Source: Candidatus Taenariivivens baikalensis (lineage in GTDB: Bacteria > Omnitrophota > Omnitrophia > Omnitrophales > Aquincolibacteriaceae). From it: DNA of 35,884 nt. The notes under the pieces are model-generated. The model worked only from the letters and a program-made list of their open reading frames with translations. It made no database searches and was not told the origin of the DNA. The translations under genes were made by a program, and so were the position numbers. How positions within the stretch are numbered: position 1 is the first letter of the stretch; each line of letters begins with the position of its first letter. Positions 7,892-15,370 of the stretch are shown piece by piece. The stretch lies in contig SICL01000024.1 of the NCBI GenBank assembly GCA_009691445.1, positions 1-35,884 on the forward strand, in the 5' to 3' direction.

Positions 7892-9409
7892 ATGAACTAT
7901 CAATCTTCCCTTCGCTATCTCGAGGGCTTCATTAATCTCGAGAAGCTGACCTACTGCCCCGATAGCCATCTCTACAATCTTGATCGCATGCATAACCTGA
8001 TTGAGATGTTTGATCATCCGGAAAAATCTTTTTTCCCGATCCTGATTGCGGGAACTAAGGGCAAGGGATCAACGGGATTTTACCTCGAATCAATTTTAAA
8101 GGCAGCAGGCATTCGGGTTGGGTTTTACAATTCTCCTCATATTTTAGAACCGACCGAACGGATTCGTCTCCAGGGTCAGGATATTTCCAAAGAGGACTGG
8201 GTTCAGGGTGTAAAAGAAATTCGGGAAAAGTTAAGAGGTTTGTCATTGCGAGCGACCGCAGGGAGCGAAGCAATCTCAAGCCCTAGATTGCTTCGTCGTT
8301 TTACTCCTCGCAATGACGTTTCTTCCTTTTCCTATTTTGAGATTTTAACACTGCTTGCGATTCTTGTTTTTGCCCAAAAAAAAATCCAGGTGGGAATTTT
8401 CGAGGTGGGAATGGGCGGCCGGCTGGATGCGACGAACATTCTTAAAGCGCCGCTTGTCATTCTCACGCCTATCAGTCTGGATCATGAGGCGGTTCTGGGA
8501 AATACGATCGCCGCCATTGCCCGGGAAAAGGCGGGTGTGATTCACGCCGGATCGGATGTGGTGGTAGGTCGTCAGCCTTCGGAGGCCTTGCGCATGATTC
8601 GAAAACAAATCCGGAAAGTTGGGGCAAAGATTCACCGTGCTTCATCTGGTATTTCCTTGGAACCAGGTCTCCCGGGTGATCATCAAAAAAGGAATGCGGC
8701 GCTTGCCAGCAAAGCCGCTGAAATTTTACTGGGGGAGTTAAGTGAAACGGTCATTGCGAGCCGCAGCGAAGCAATCTCGGGTTGTGGCCAGAGATTGCCG
8801 AGTCTTCGTCCAAGCGCGGGACTCGCAGTGACAAAAACGGTCATATTGCCGCGTCGCCCGCCAAAGAATAGTGGAGGGATCCTCGCCATGACTAACTCAT
8901 GCGTCTCCGCCAAGGCGTGGGACTCGTCCGCCGATGGATCCGTCCGGCGAAATGTGTCGGACAATGACGTTATCAGGCAAGGGCTGCAATCTTCAAATTG
9001 GCCGGGAAGATATGAAACGATCAACCGCAATCCCGAAATCGTGATCGATGCCGCACACAATCCGACCTCCGTCTCAGTTTTGGCGGATCATTTAATGAAG
9101 CGGGAATCCAGCCGCAGAAAGGTTTTGATTTTTGGAACGTCCCGGGATAAAAACTACGGGGCAATGCTTAAGACGCTGAGCGCTTGTTTTTCTATGGCCA
9201 TTTTGACAGCCTCTCAAAATCCACGGTCCCGGGAAATTGGGGATTTGATGCATCTTGCCAAGCCGCATTTCAAGACGATTTTTCCGGCAAGTAATACGGC
9301 TGAAGCTTTACGCCTGGCCCGGACGCTTGCTCATCCCAAAGATCTGATTGTCGCAACAGGATCATTTTATTTAATCGGAGAAATCAAACGGTTGGTCAGG
9401 AATCAGTGA
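7892..9409 (+). CDS. folC: FolC, bifunctional folylpolyglutamate / dihydrofolate synthase
   Basis: This is a Mur-ligase-type ATP-dependent enzyme adding glutamate to folates. AGTKGKGST (residues 53-61) is the family P-loop, GFYNSPHI and VGMGGRLDATN follow, then WPGRYE and VIDAAHNPTS in the C-terminal domain. The family is about 400-430 residues long, yet this product has 505. The excess is accounted for by two in-frame repeat inserts: residues about 117-143 (nt 8241-8318) and about 287-360 (nt 8750-8969). The second separates the helix ending LLGELSE from the conserved WPGRYE region. Removing both leaves about 404 residues, so the enzyme is probably functional with two surface loops. No clear ribosome binding site is seen. 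Confidence 0.9.
   Translation: MNYQSSLRYLEGFINLEKLTYCPDSHLYNLDRMHNLIEMFDHPEKSFFPILIAGTKGKGSTGFYLESILKAAGIRVGFYNSPHILEPTERIRLQGQDISKEDWVQGVKEIREKLRGLSLRATAGSEAISSPRLLRRFTPRNDVSSFSYFEILTLLAILVFAQKKIQVGIFEVGMGGRLDATNILKAPLVILTPISLDHEAVLGNTIAAIAREKAGVIHAGSDVVVGRQPSEALRMIRKQIRKVGAKIHRASSGISLEPGLPGDHQKRNAALASKAAEILLGELSETVIASRSEAISGCGQRLPSLRPSAGLAVTKTVILPRRPPKNSGGILAMTNSCVSAKAWDSSADGSVRRNVSDNDVIRQGLQSSNWPGRYETINRNPEIVIDAAHNPTSVSVLADHLMKRESSRRKVLIFGTSRDKNYGAMLKTLSACFSMAILTASQNPRSREIGDLMHLAKPHFKTIFPASNTAEALRLARTLAHPKDLIVATGSFYLIGEIKRLVRNQ
8241..8318. repeat. TCATTGCGAG palindromic repeat in frame in folC
   Basis: The element begins TGTCATTGCGAGCGA with GAGCGAAGCAATCTC inside and closes with ATTGCTTCG...CGCAATGACG as the inverted arm. 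It is the same family as 8750-8832, 19051-19115 and 32980-33051. Translation remains open and adds about 26 residues to FolC. Confidence 0.9.
8750..8969. repeat. Composite of several palindromic repeats in frame in folC
   Basis: A GTCATTGCGAG...CGCAGTGAC copy (8750-8832) is followed by a GGTCATATTGCCGCG...CTCGCCATGAC unit (about 8839-8892). Then comes a GATGGATCCGTCCGGCGA unit (8924-8950) and a GTCGGACAATGACG end (8956-8969). About 74 codons in total are open in the folC frame. This is the most complex nested insertion in the window. Confidence 0.85.
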
Positions 9410-9517
9410 TCCAGTAACCAGTAAGCTAGTGTGCCAGTGAACCCGTGTTCCGGGTAGCCGGTGTACTGGTTTCCAGGCCCACTGGCTAACGGGTTCCCGG
9501 CTTACCGACAACTCTAT
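9408..9517. repeat. Inverted word array between folC and mnmE
   Basis: Reiterated CCAGTAACCAGTAAGC and CCAGTGAACCCGTG words are mirrored by CACTGGCTAACGGGTTCCCG and CTTACCG. Related words occur in frame at 21491-21530 and 27303-27378. The array fills the gap, and an upstream GTG at 9461 inside it is therefore not a credible mnmE start. Confidence 0.7.
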
Positions 9518-9520
9518 ATT

Positions 9521-11020
9521 ATGAATGAAGACACTATCGCAGCCATTGCCACTCCCATTGGAGAAGGTGGAATCTCTATCATTCGCTTGAGCGGTCCTCA
9601 AGCGTTTGAGATTGCCGAGAAGATTTTTCAGCCTCTCGGAAGACAGGCCTTTGCTGATTTTCCTTCTCACACCGTACACCTTGGCAATATCCTAGAAGAA
9701 CACGGTGAGGTGCTGGATCAAGTCCTCGTGACTGTTTTTCGCCATCCCAATTCCTATACCGGAGAAAATCTGGTTGAAATTAGTTCGCATGGAGGACTTG
9801 TGATTACCAAAAAGATCTTGAGCCGTTTCTTGGCTCAGGGGGCTCGTCCCGCTGAACCCGGCGAATTTACCAAGCGCGCGTTCTTAAATGGCAAGATGGA
9901 TCTCGCTCAGGCCGAAGCGGTGCTGGATTTGATCAAAGCCAAAAGTGACCGCTCGGCTCAAACGGCGATTCGTCAGCTGACGGGTTCGCTTTCCCGAAAA
10001 TTCAAAGTGATCAAAGATGAACTGATGATGATGTATGCGCATATGGAAGCATTCCTGGATTTTCCGGATGATGATCTTGAAATTTTTTCAGATGAAAAAT
10101 TCACGGCTAAATTTAGCCAAGTCCAAAAGGAAATCGAAAAACTCATTGCCGGATTCAGCCGCGGGTCCTTGATTCGCGAGGGTGCCTCACTTGTCTTGAT
10201 CGGAAAGCCCAATGTCGGAAAGTCGTCCTTATTCAATGCACTGCTGGCGCGGGACCGCGCGCTTGTCTCGGAATTTCCAGGAACGACGCGCGATATTCTT
10301 GAGGAGGCGATTGAAATTCAGGGATGGTATCTGCGGCTATTTGATACGGCGGGTCTTGCTTCGCAGGCCGAAAATCCTGTGGAGGCAATGGGGATGGAAC
10401 GCACGCTGCAAATCATGGAGCAAGCGAGTTTATTTCTTTTTCTGGTCGATGGTTCTCAGCCGCTGGACGAAAAAGATAGCTACGTATTTAATTTGATTCC
10501 GAAAAATAAAATCGTGATACCCATCATGAATAAAACAGATCTGGGATTGAGAGCGAATGAGCATGAACTCAAAAAACTTCTTGGTGGCAATAATAAGCTG
10601 GGTTTTCCGGCTGTCATCCCGAGTGAAGCGAAGGATCTAAAGGCGGAGACTCTTCACGGGGTTCATTCTGAGCCCCTTCACTCCGTTCAGGATGACAAAC
10701 AAAAAAATCATATCGTGAAAATTTCAACGAAAGAACGGGAAGGATTGGAACTGCTTGAAAAACAAATCGCTGCCCAGCTTGCCCAGGGAATTTCAGGAGA
10801 AGAGGGCGAGCAGATTACGCGGCTGCGCCACAAAGTTGCGCTTGAACGCGCTCTGGAAGCGCTGAAGCGGTCTGCTGCTTTATTTCATCAGCGCGAATCC
10901 CTCGAGATGGTGATTGAAGATCTGAAGTCGGCGATTCATGAACTACGTGAATTGATTGGAGAAGTTTATTCCGAGGATCTTTTGGACGTCATTTTTTCAA
11001 AATTCTGTATCGGGAAATAA
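9521..11020 (+). CDS. mnmE: MnmE (TrmE), tRNA U34-modification GTPase
   Basis: With MnmG, MnmE installs the carboxymethylaminomethyl group on U34 of certain tRNAs using methylene-tetrahydrofolate. The N-terminal folate-binding domain starts MNEDTIAAIATPIGEGG. The G domain has GKPNVGKS (228-235), DTAG (275-278) and NKTD (337-340). The C-terminus is the obligatory CIGK with its catalytic cysteine. The start at ATG 9521 matches the family N-terminus. Residues about 364-393, between NKTD and the STKEREGL region, are an in-frame repeat (10613-10696) that enlarges the protein to 499 residues from the usual roughly 450-460. The loop lies close to the nucleotide-binding site, so effects on GTP turnover are possible. 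Confidence 0.95.
   Translation: MNEDTIAAIATPIGEGGISIIRLSGPQAFEIAEKIFQPLGRQAFADFPSHTVHLGNILEEHGEVLDQVLVTVFRHPNSYTGENLVEISSHGGLVITKKILSRFLAQGARPAEPGEFTKRAFLNGKMDLAQAEAVLDLIKAKSDRSAQTAIRQLTGSLSRKFKVIKDELMMMYAHMEAFLDFPDDDLEIFSDEKFTAKFSQVQKEIEKLIAGFSRGSLIREGASLVLIGKPNVGKSSLFNALLARDRALVSEFPGTTRDILEEAIEIQGWYLRLFDTAGLASQAENPVEAMGMERTLQIMEQASLFLFLVDGSQPLDEKDSYVFNLIPKNKIVIPIMNKTDLGLRANEHELKKLLGGNNKLGFPAVIPSEAKDLKAETLHGVHSEPLHSVQDDKQKNHIVKISTKEREGLELLEKQIAAQLAQGISGEEGEQITRLRHKVALERALEALKRSAALFHQRESLEMVIEDLKSAIHELRELIGEVYSEDLLDVIFSKFCIGK
10613..10696. repeat. GTCATCCCGAG...CAGGATGAC palindromic repeat in frame in mnmE
   Basis: The left end reads GTCATCCCGAGTGAAGCGAA and the right end TCCGTTCAGGATGAC. 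The inner arms GGGGTTCATTCTGAGCCCCTT also pair. It adds about 28 residues to the MnmE G domain without a stop. This family differs in sequence from the TCATTGCGAG family but shares its architecture. Confidence 0.85.
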
Positions 11021-11076
11021 AGAAATCTTAAAAATAAAAGTCAAACAAAAAATTTTAAAAAAATAAAATATTTCCT

Positions 11077-11105
11077 TTGGACAGCAAAAAAAACTCTGCT
11101 AAAAT
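11077..11105 (+). promoter_or_regulatory. Strong sigma-70-like promoter upstream of the nrdJ leader
   Basis: TTGGAC at 11077-11082 and TAAAAT at 11100-11105 are separated by 17 bases, with a TG two bases upstream of the -10 box (extended -10). Transcription would begin near 11112, about 460 bases before nrdJ. It is preceded by a very A+T-rich stretch. Confidence 0.55.
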
Positions 11106-11111
11106 GCGCCC

Positions 11112-11284
11112 CACTGTACCGGTAAGGTTGCAGTTTTGAGTCGAGGCGATTTGAAATACGGTAAGTCGCCACGAGGACAAGCATCCAGGGCAACATGGGG
11201 ATGTGCGGAATGAGCTGGTTTTTAGGAAAAGGCCGAAAACAGGGATAGTTTCAAGCGTAAAGCAAGAAGCTGTCTTTTTTTTTC
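11112..11284 (+). ncRNA. Candidate structured small RNA or leader upstream of nrdJ
   Basis: The region downstream of the 11077-11105 promoter has no convincing coding frame but contains visible hairpins. One is GAGGCGATTT...TAAGTCGCC (about 11143-11172); another is CATCC...GGATG (about 11187-11208). It ends in a run of nine T residues at 11275-11283 that could terminate transcription. I could not match it to 6S RNA, SRP RNA, RNase P, tmRNA or a cobalamin riboswitch. It could instead be part of a long nrdJ leader. The identity is open. Confidence 0.3.
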
Positions 11285-11462
11285 TCCGCTTCGATAAACT
11301 GGACAAAGCTAAGATTGGTTTTTCTCGGAATGAAGATTCAGAGTCCCAAATTGGATCTTTCAAAAGTAGCCGGCGATTTGATAAAGACCTAGAAACAGTT
11401 CGAATTCTATTAGGAATTTTTCACTCAAGCAAAATCAGGTTATGACGAAATATCCCCTACAG

Positions 11463-11509
11463 ACACTATATGTAGTGGGTGCTAGACAAACGAACTCAAT
11501 ATCTTGTTT
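11463..11509 (+). promoter_or_regulatory. Pair of NrdR boxes upstream of nrdJ
   Basis: ACACTATATGTAGTGG (11463-11478) and ACTCAATATCTTGTTT (11494-11509) both resemble the NrdR consensus, roughly ACACWATATATWGTGT. Their starts are 31 bases apart, the spacing typical of NrdR pairs, which lie on one helix face. NrdR represses ribonucleotide reductase genes when dATP is high. The promoter itself is less clear: TAGACA at 11483-11488, between the boxes, might be a -35. The nrdR gene is not in the window. Confidence 0.75.
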
Positions 11510-11569
11510 ATATTTTAATAAGACTAATAAAAGTTTTAAAAAGACCAACTAAATGTACGGAGAGATCTT

Positions 11570-14500
11570 ATGAACACCAAAACCATCAAATCGGGGAAAT
11601 CATCTCAAAGAGAAACGTTGCATCCGGGAAGCGGCCTTTCTATAGAAAGGTACTTCACGACCGTGGGTATTCACCCTTTAGATGAGATCAAATACACCCA
11701 TCGTGATTCTGTGATTACCAATCCGGACGGTTCGGTAGTTTTCAAGATGGAGAATGTGGAAGTGCCCAAAGATTGGAGTCAGCTTGCTACCGATATTATT
11801 GTTTCTAAATATTTCCGCAAGGCCGGCGTTCCCGTCACCGGTCATGAAGTCAGCGCAAAACAAGTGGTGTTCCGTATTGCTCACGCGATTCGTTTGGCCG
11901 GAGAAAATTTTGGCGGATATTTCCAAACGAAAGAAGATGCACAGTCCTTTGAAGATGAACTACTGCATTTATTGATAACTCAAAAGTGCGTTTTTAATTC
12001 ACCGGTGTGGTTCAATTGTGGTCTTGCCCAGTCTTACGGGATTGAAGGAAGCGGCGGCAACTGGTACTGGGATCCGGAAACCGATACAGTTCATCAAGCG
12101 ACCGATGCCTACTCTCATCCGCAATGCTCTGCGTGTTTTATTCAGTCGGTAAACGATGACCTGATGTCGATCTTTGATCTTGTGAAGTCAGAGGCGCGTC
12201 TCTTTAAATACGGTTCAGGAACCGGCACCAATTTTTCCAAAGTCCGCGGCCGTCAGGAAAAACTCTCCGGCGGAGGCACGTCATCCGGTCTGATGTCTTT
12301 CCTTGAGGTGCTGGATCGCGGCGCCGGGGCAACAAAATCCGGGGGCACCACGCGCCGTGCAGCTAAGATGGTTTGCCTGGATATGGATCATCCCGAAATT
12401 TTAGAATTCATTAATTGGAAAGTTCGGGAAGAGGCAAAGGTAAAGATTCTCATTAAAGCAGGTCTTCCGTCTGATTTTAACGGAGAAGCCTATCGCACAG
12501 TTTCAGGGCAAAATTCAAATAACTCGGTGCGTATCTCGGATGAGTTTATGCAGGCCTACATTGATGACGGCCCCTGGCAGACAAAGATGCGCACAACCGG
12601 AGAGGTTTGCGAAACCTTCAAGGCCCGTGATTTGATGGATCAGATAGCCACAGCCGCTTGGGGATGCGCGGATCCCGGCGTGCAGTTTGATACGACTATT
12701 AATGATTGGCATACTTGTTCCGGTACGGACAGGATCAACGCCTCCAATCCTTGTTCCGAATATATGTTTCTGGATGACACGGCCTGTAATCTGGCGTCGA
12801 TCAATCTCATTAAATACCTGCGTCCGGATGGTTCCTTTGATATTGAAGGTTACCGTCACACGGTGCGTGTGTTTATCACGGCGATGGATATTCTCGTGGA
12901 TTTTGCGTCTTATCCCACCGAGCAGATTGCTAAAAACAGTCATGACTATCGTCCGCTGGGTCTTGGATATGCCAATCTCGGAACACTTTTGATGGTTAAG
13001 GGTATTCCGTATGACAGCCCGGCTGCCTCTGCTATTTGTGGATCGTTGACGGCAATTATGACCGGTTACGCCTACAAGGTTTCATCCGAAATTGCGGCAA
13101 GCAAAAGGCCCTTTGCCGGTTATGCCAAGAACCGCGAGTCAATGCTTCGTGTGGTAGGCAAGCACCGTGATGCGGCTTATAAGATTGATAAGGAGAACTG
13201 TCCGGAAGATCTTTATGAAGCAGCCTGTCAGGATTGGGATGAAGCGTTTGAAGTTGGAAAACAATACGGCTATCGCAACTCCCAGTCGACGGTGATTGCT
13301 CCGACAGGAACCATCGGGCTTTTAATGGATTGTGATACCACCGGCATTGAACCTGATTTTGCGCTGGTGAAGTTCAAGAAGCTTGCCGGAGGCGGTTATT
13401 TCAAGATTATTAACCAATCCGTTCCTCAGGCGCTTGAGAATCTTGGATACTCGGAACTTGAAATCCAGGACATGATTGAATACGTTCAGGGAACGGGACG
13501 TCTTGAAGGTTCGCCGTGGATTAATCCCAAATCGCTTCGCGAAAAAGGATTAACAGATGAAGATCTTTCTAAAGTCCAGTCGATTTTGGCGAATGCTTTT
13601 GAACTTAAACAAGCTTTTTCTTCCTGGACGCTTGGCGACAAGACCCTCCAGAGACTTGGGTTCAAGGAAGCGGATTATAAGAAGCCGGACTTTAATCTGC
13701 TAGAGCGTCTTGGATTTTCCAAGGCTGAGATTGAGGAAGCCAATATCGTGATTGCAGGTGCTATGACGATTGAAGGCGCACCGAATTTAAAATCGGAGCA
13801 TCTCCCGGTGTTTGATTGCGCCAATAAGTGCGGTAAAACAGGTAAACGTTTTATCGCGCCTCTGGCCCATATCCGTATGATGGCCGCTGCGCAGCCGTTT
13901 ATTTCAGGAGCCATTTCCAAGACCGTGAATCTTCCCAATGAAATTACGGTTGAAGAAATCAAGGGTATTTATGTCGAGTCCTGGCGTCTGGGTCTTAAGG
14001 CCGCTGCGCTTTACCGTGATGGTTGCAAGGCCTCTCAGCCGCTCAATGCCTCCTCTGAGGATAAAAAAGAGGACGGCGAGGAAGCAAAAAAAACAGAAAC
14101 AGTTCCAGCTCCTCAGCCTCAACACCCGGTACTTCGTCGCAAACGGCTTTCTAAAAAGCGGATGGGGATTACCGTTGAAGCACGTGTAGGCGGGCAAAAA
14201 GTTTATTTCCGGACCGGCGAGTACGATGACGGCAAGCTTGGAGAAATCTTTGTGGATGTTCACAAGGAAGGCGCGGCGTTCCGTTCCATCATGAACTGTT
14301 TCGCGATCGCGGTGTCGCTGGGTCTTCAGTACGGCGTTCCTCTGGAAGAATTTGTGAACGTTTTCACCTTCACACGTTTTGAACCACAAGGAACCGTGGA
14401 TCATCCGAACGTCAAGTACGCGACTTCGATTGTGGATTATATCTTTCGCGTGTTGGGGATGGAATATCTTGGCCGGACAGATTTTATTCAGGTCCCGCCG

Positions 14501-14809
14501 GCCCCTTCGGAACTGGAATGCAATAAAAAGAACGGAAATAATGCCTTGGCGGATGCGTTACGTGAAGAGGTTGATGCTCCTGCCCGCTCTGCAAACGGAC
14601 GCTCCGTGATTGAAGTGCCATCCAAAGAAATACGTGAGCCTGCAAACCGGATTGCTCCTAAAGCACCCGGGCATGTGGACGCGCTCGATGAACATCTTTC
14701 CCATATGATGGGAGACGCGCCCTTCTGTTCAGGTTGCGGACATGTGACGGTGCGTAACGGCGCCTGCTACCGATGTCTCAATTGCGGCAACAGCATGGGA
14801 TGTTCGTAA
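11570..14809 (+). CDS. nrdJ: Class II (adenosylcobalamin-dependent) ribonucleotide reductase
   Basis: This 1079-residue enzyme reduces ribonucleotides to deoxyribonucleotides using a B12-generated radical, without needing oxygen. NSPVWFNCG and [10 protein letters not shown] hold the first redox cysteine (C189). [15 protein letters not shown] carries the probable thiyl-radical C395 and the second redox cysteine near 406. [19 protein letters not shown] follows in the barrel. A TSCPD domain begins at [13 protein letters not shown] (about 863), and the C-terminus ends in a Cys-rich tail (CSGCGHVTV...[14 protein letters not shown]) for re-reduction. The Glu/Lys/Pro-rich linker before TSCPD is normal for the class. 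GGAGAG at 11559-11564 is the ribosome binding site. Expression is probably controlled by NrdR through the paired boxes upstream. Confidence 0.96.
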   Translation: MNTKTIKSGKSSQRETLHPGSGLSIERYFTTVGIHPLDEIKYTHRDSVITNPDGSVVFKMENVEVPKDWSQLATDIIVSKYFRKAGVPVTGHEVSAKQVVFRIAHAIRLAGENFGGYFQTKEDAQSFEDELLHLLITQKCVFNSPVWFNCGLAQSYGIEGSGGNWYWDPETDTVHQATDAYSHPQCSACFIQSVNDDLMSIFDLVKSEARLFKYGSGTGTNFSKVRGRQEKLSGGGTSSGLMSFLEVLDRGAGATKSGGTTRRAAKMVCLDMDHPEILEFINWKVREEAKVKILIKAGLPSDFNGEAYRTVSGQNSNNSVRISDEFMQAYIDDGPWQTKMRTTGEVCETFKARDLMDQIATAAWGCADPGVQFDTTINDWHTCSGTDRINASNPCSEYMFLDDTACNLASINLIKYLRPDGSFDIEGYRHTVRVFITAMDILVDFASYPTEQIAKNSHDYRPLGLGYANLGTLLMVKGIPYDSPAASAICGSLTAIMTGYAYKVSSEIAASKRPFAGYAKNRESMLRVVGKHRDAAYKIDKENCPEDLYEAACQDWDEAFEVGKQYGYRNSQSTVIAPTGTIGLLMDCDTTGIEPDFALVKFKKLAGGGYFKIINQSVPQALENLGYSELEIQDMIEYVQGTGRLEGSPWINPKSLREKGLTDEDLSKVQSILANAFELKQAFSSWTLGDKTLQRLGFKEADYKKPDFNLLERLGFSKAEIEEANIVIAGAMTIEGAPNLKSEHLPVFDCANKCGKTGKRFIAPLAHIRMMAAAQPFISGAISKTVNLPNEITVEEIKGIYVESWRLGLKAAALYRDGCKASQPLNASSEDKKEDGEEAKKTETVPAPQPQHPVLRRKRLSKKRMGITVEARVGGQKVYFRTGEYDDGKLGEIFVDVHKEGAAFRSIMNCFAIAVSLGLQYGVPLEEFVNVFTFTRFEPQGTVDHPNVKYATSIVDYIFRVLGMEYLGRTDFIQVPPAPSELECNKKNGNNALADALREEVDAPARSANGRSVIEVPSKEIREPANRIAPKAPGHVDALDEHLSHMMGDAPFCSGCGHVTVRNGACYRCLNCGNSMGCS

Positions 14810-14822
14810 ATCGAAGCTGATC

Positions 14823-14902
14823 GACGCGGATTAATACGCGGAAATATGCAGATTTAAAATTCTGCGTTTATCTGTGTATTAATTCGCGTTTATCCGCGTT
14901 GT
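14823..14902. repeat. Inverted array GACGCGGATTAATACGCGG / TTCGCGTTTATCCGCG
   Basis: ACGCGGATTAATACGCGGAA at the left is mirrored by GTATTAATTCGCGTTTATCC and GCGTT at the right, with the inner arms ATGCAGATTT / AATTCTGCG also pairing. It lies immediately after nrdJ, where the folded RNA could stabilise or end the transcript. It has the same layout as the other inverted arrays. Confidence 0.75.
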
Positions 14903-14947
14903 TTCCATCGTTGACCTTCCTTCCCCAAACCCTTAGAATCCCATCGC

Positions 14948-15190
14948 ATGTGGCATCTTTATATCCTTCAAAGCGAAAAGAGTGGCCGCGATTACACCGG
15001 GTCATAAGGAAGATTTAAAAAAGAGACTGAGCGAGCATCATGGTGGCAAGACAAAATCCTTAAAAGCGTATTTGCCCGTAAAGAGTTATCCAGCAGGACG
15101 AATTTTCAAGTAAACAGGAAGCTTATAAGAGGGAAATGTAAATCAAAAGTTATAAAGGCGGAAGAGCATTTAAGCAGCTCACCGGCCGAA
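14948..15190 (+). pseudogene. Decayed GIY-YIG endonuclease gene
   Basis: Translation from ATG 14948 gives MWHLYILQSEKSGRDYTGS and then a stop, which matches the start of small GIY-YIG (UPF0213-like) nucleases. Continuing in a second frame gives EDLKKRLSEHHGGKTKSLKA and YLPVKSYPAG. A third frame gives EFSSKQEAYKREM, a stop, and IKSYKGGRAFKQLTG. Together these cover the family's normal order through its C-terminal IKSYKGGxAFK signature. At least two frameshifts and two in-frame stops are needed to read it, so the gene is broken. It ends just before the tRNA-Ser gene. Confidence 0.8.
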
Positions 15191-15200
15191 ATCAGGTTGG

Positions 15201-15287
15201 GGAGAGGTGGCAGAGTGGTCGAATGCGGCGGTCTCGAAAACCGTTAGGCCCGTAAGGGTCTCGTGGGTTCAAATCCTACCCTCTCCG
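15201..15287 (+). tRNA. tRNA-Ser (anticodon CGA)
   Basis: The 87-base sequence folds as a class II tRNA. The acceptor stem pairs GGAGAGG (15201-15207) with CCTCTCC (15280-15286), with G287 as discriminator. The D-arm contains AGAGTGGTCGAATG, the anticodon loop CTCGAAA gives CGA (reads UCG codons), and a long variable arm GGCCCGTAAGGGTC precedes the GGGTTCAAATCC T-arm. The CCA end is not encoded and must be added after transcription. Confidence 0.96.
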
Positions 15288-15300
15288 TTCTTCCTTACAT

Positions 15301-15347
15301 AAGTGCCAGGCGCATTAGAAAAAGATTTTAAAGCGCTTGGCACTTTT
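15301..15347 (+). terminator. Hairpin AAGTGCCAGGCGC / GCGCTTGGCACTT after tRNA-Ser
   Basis: The arms at 15301-15313 and 15333-15345 pair over 13 positions with one G-T and are followed by TT, so it can serve as an intrinsic terminator for the tRNA. Its core also belongs to the GTGCCAGGCAC palindrome family found in frame at 19706-19730. It may therefore be a repeat that was co-opted. Confidence 0.6.
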
Positions 15348-15352
15348 AGCCA

Positions 15353-15361
15353 TGTTACAAT
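15353..15361 (+). promoter_or_regulatory. Extended -10 promoter directly before dnaX
   Basis: TGTTACAAT (extended -10) ends ten bases before the dnaX ATG, the same spacing as TGTTACTAT before the ATG at 199. A start near 15368 would leave only about three untranslated bases. No well-spaced -35 box or Shine-Dalgarno sequence is visible. Confidence 0.5.
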
Positions 15362-15370
15362 ACCCAGCCT

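Noticed and set aside
9461..9520. Upstream GTG start for mnmE
   Set aside because: The extra 20 residues translate a repeat array, and the MnmE family begins exactly at MNEDTIAAIATP (ATG 9521).
11112..11284. Cobalamin riboswitch before the B12-dependent reductase
   Set aside because: CCCCACTGTACCGG superficially recalls part of that riboswitch, but the B12-box and the remaining conserved core are not found.
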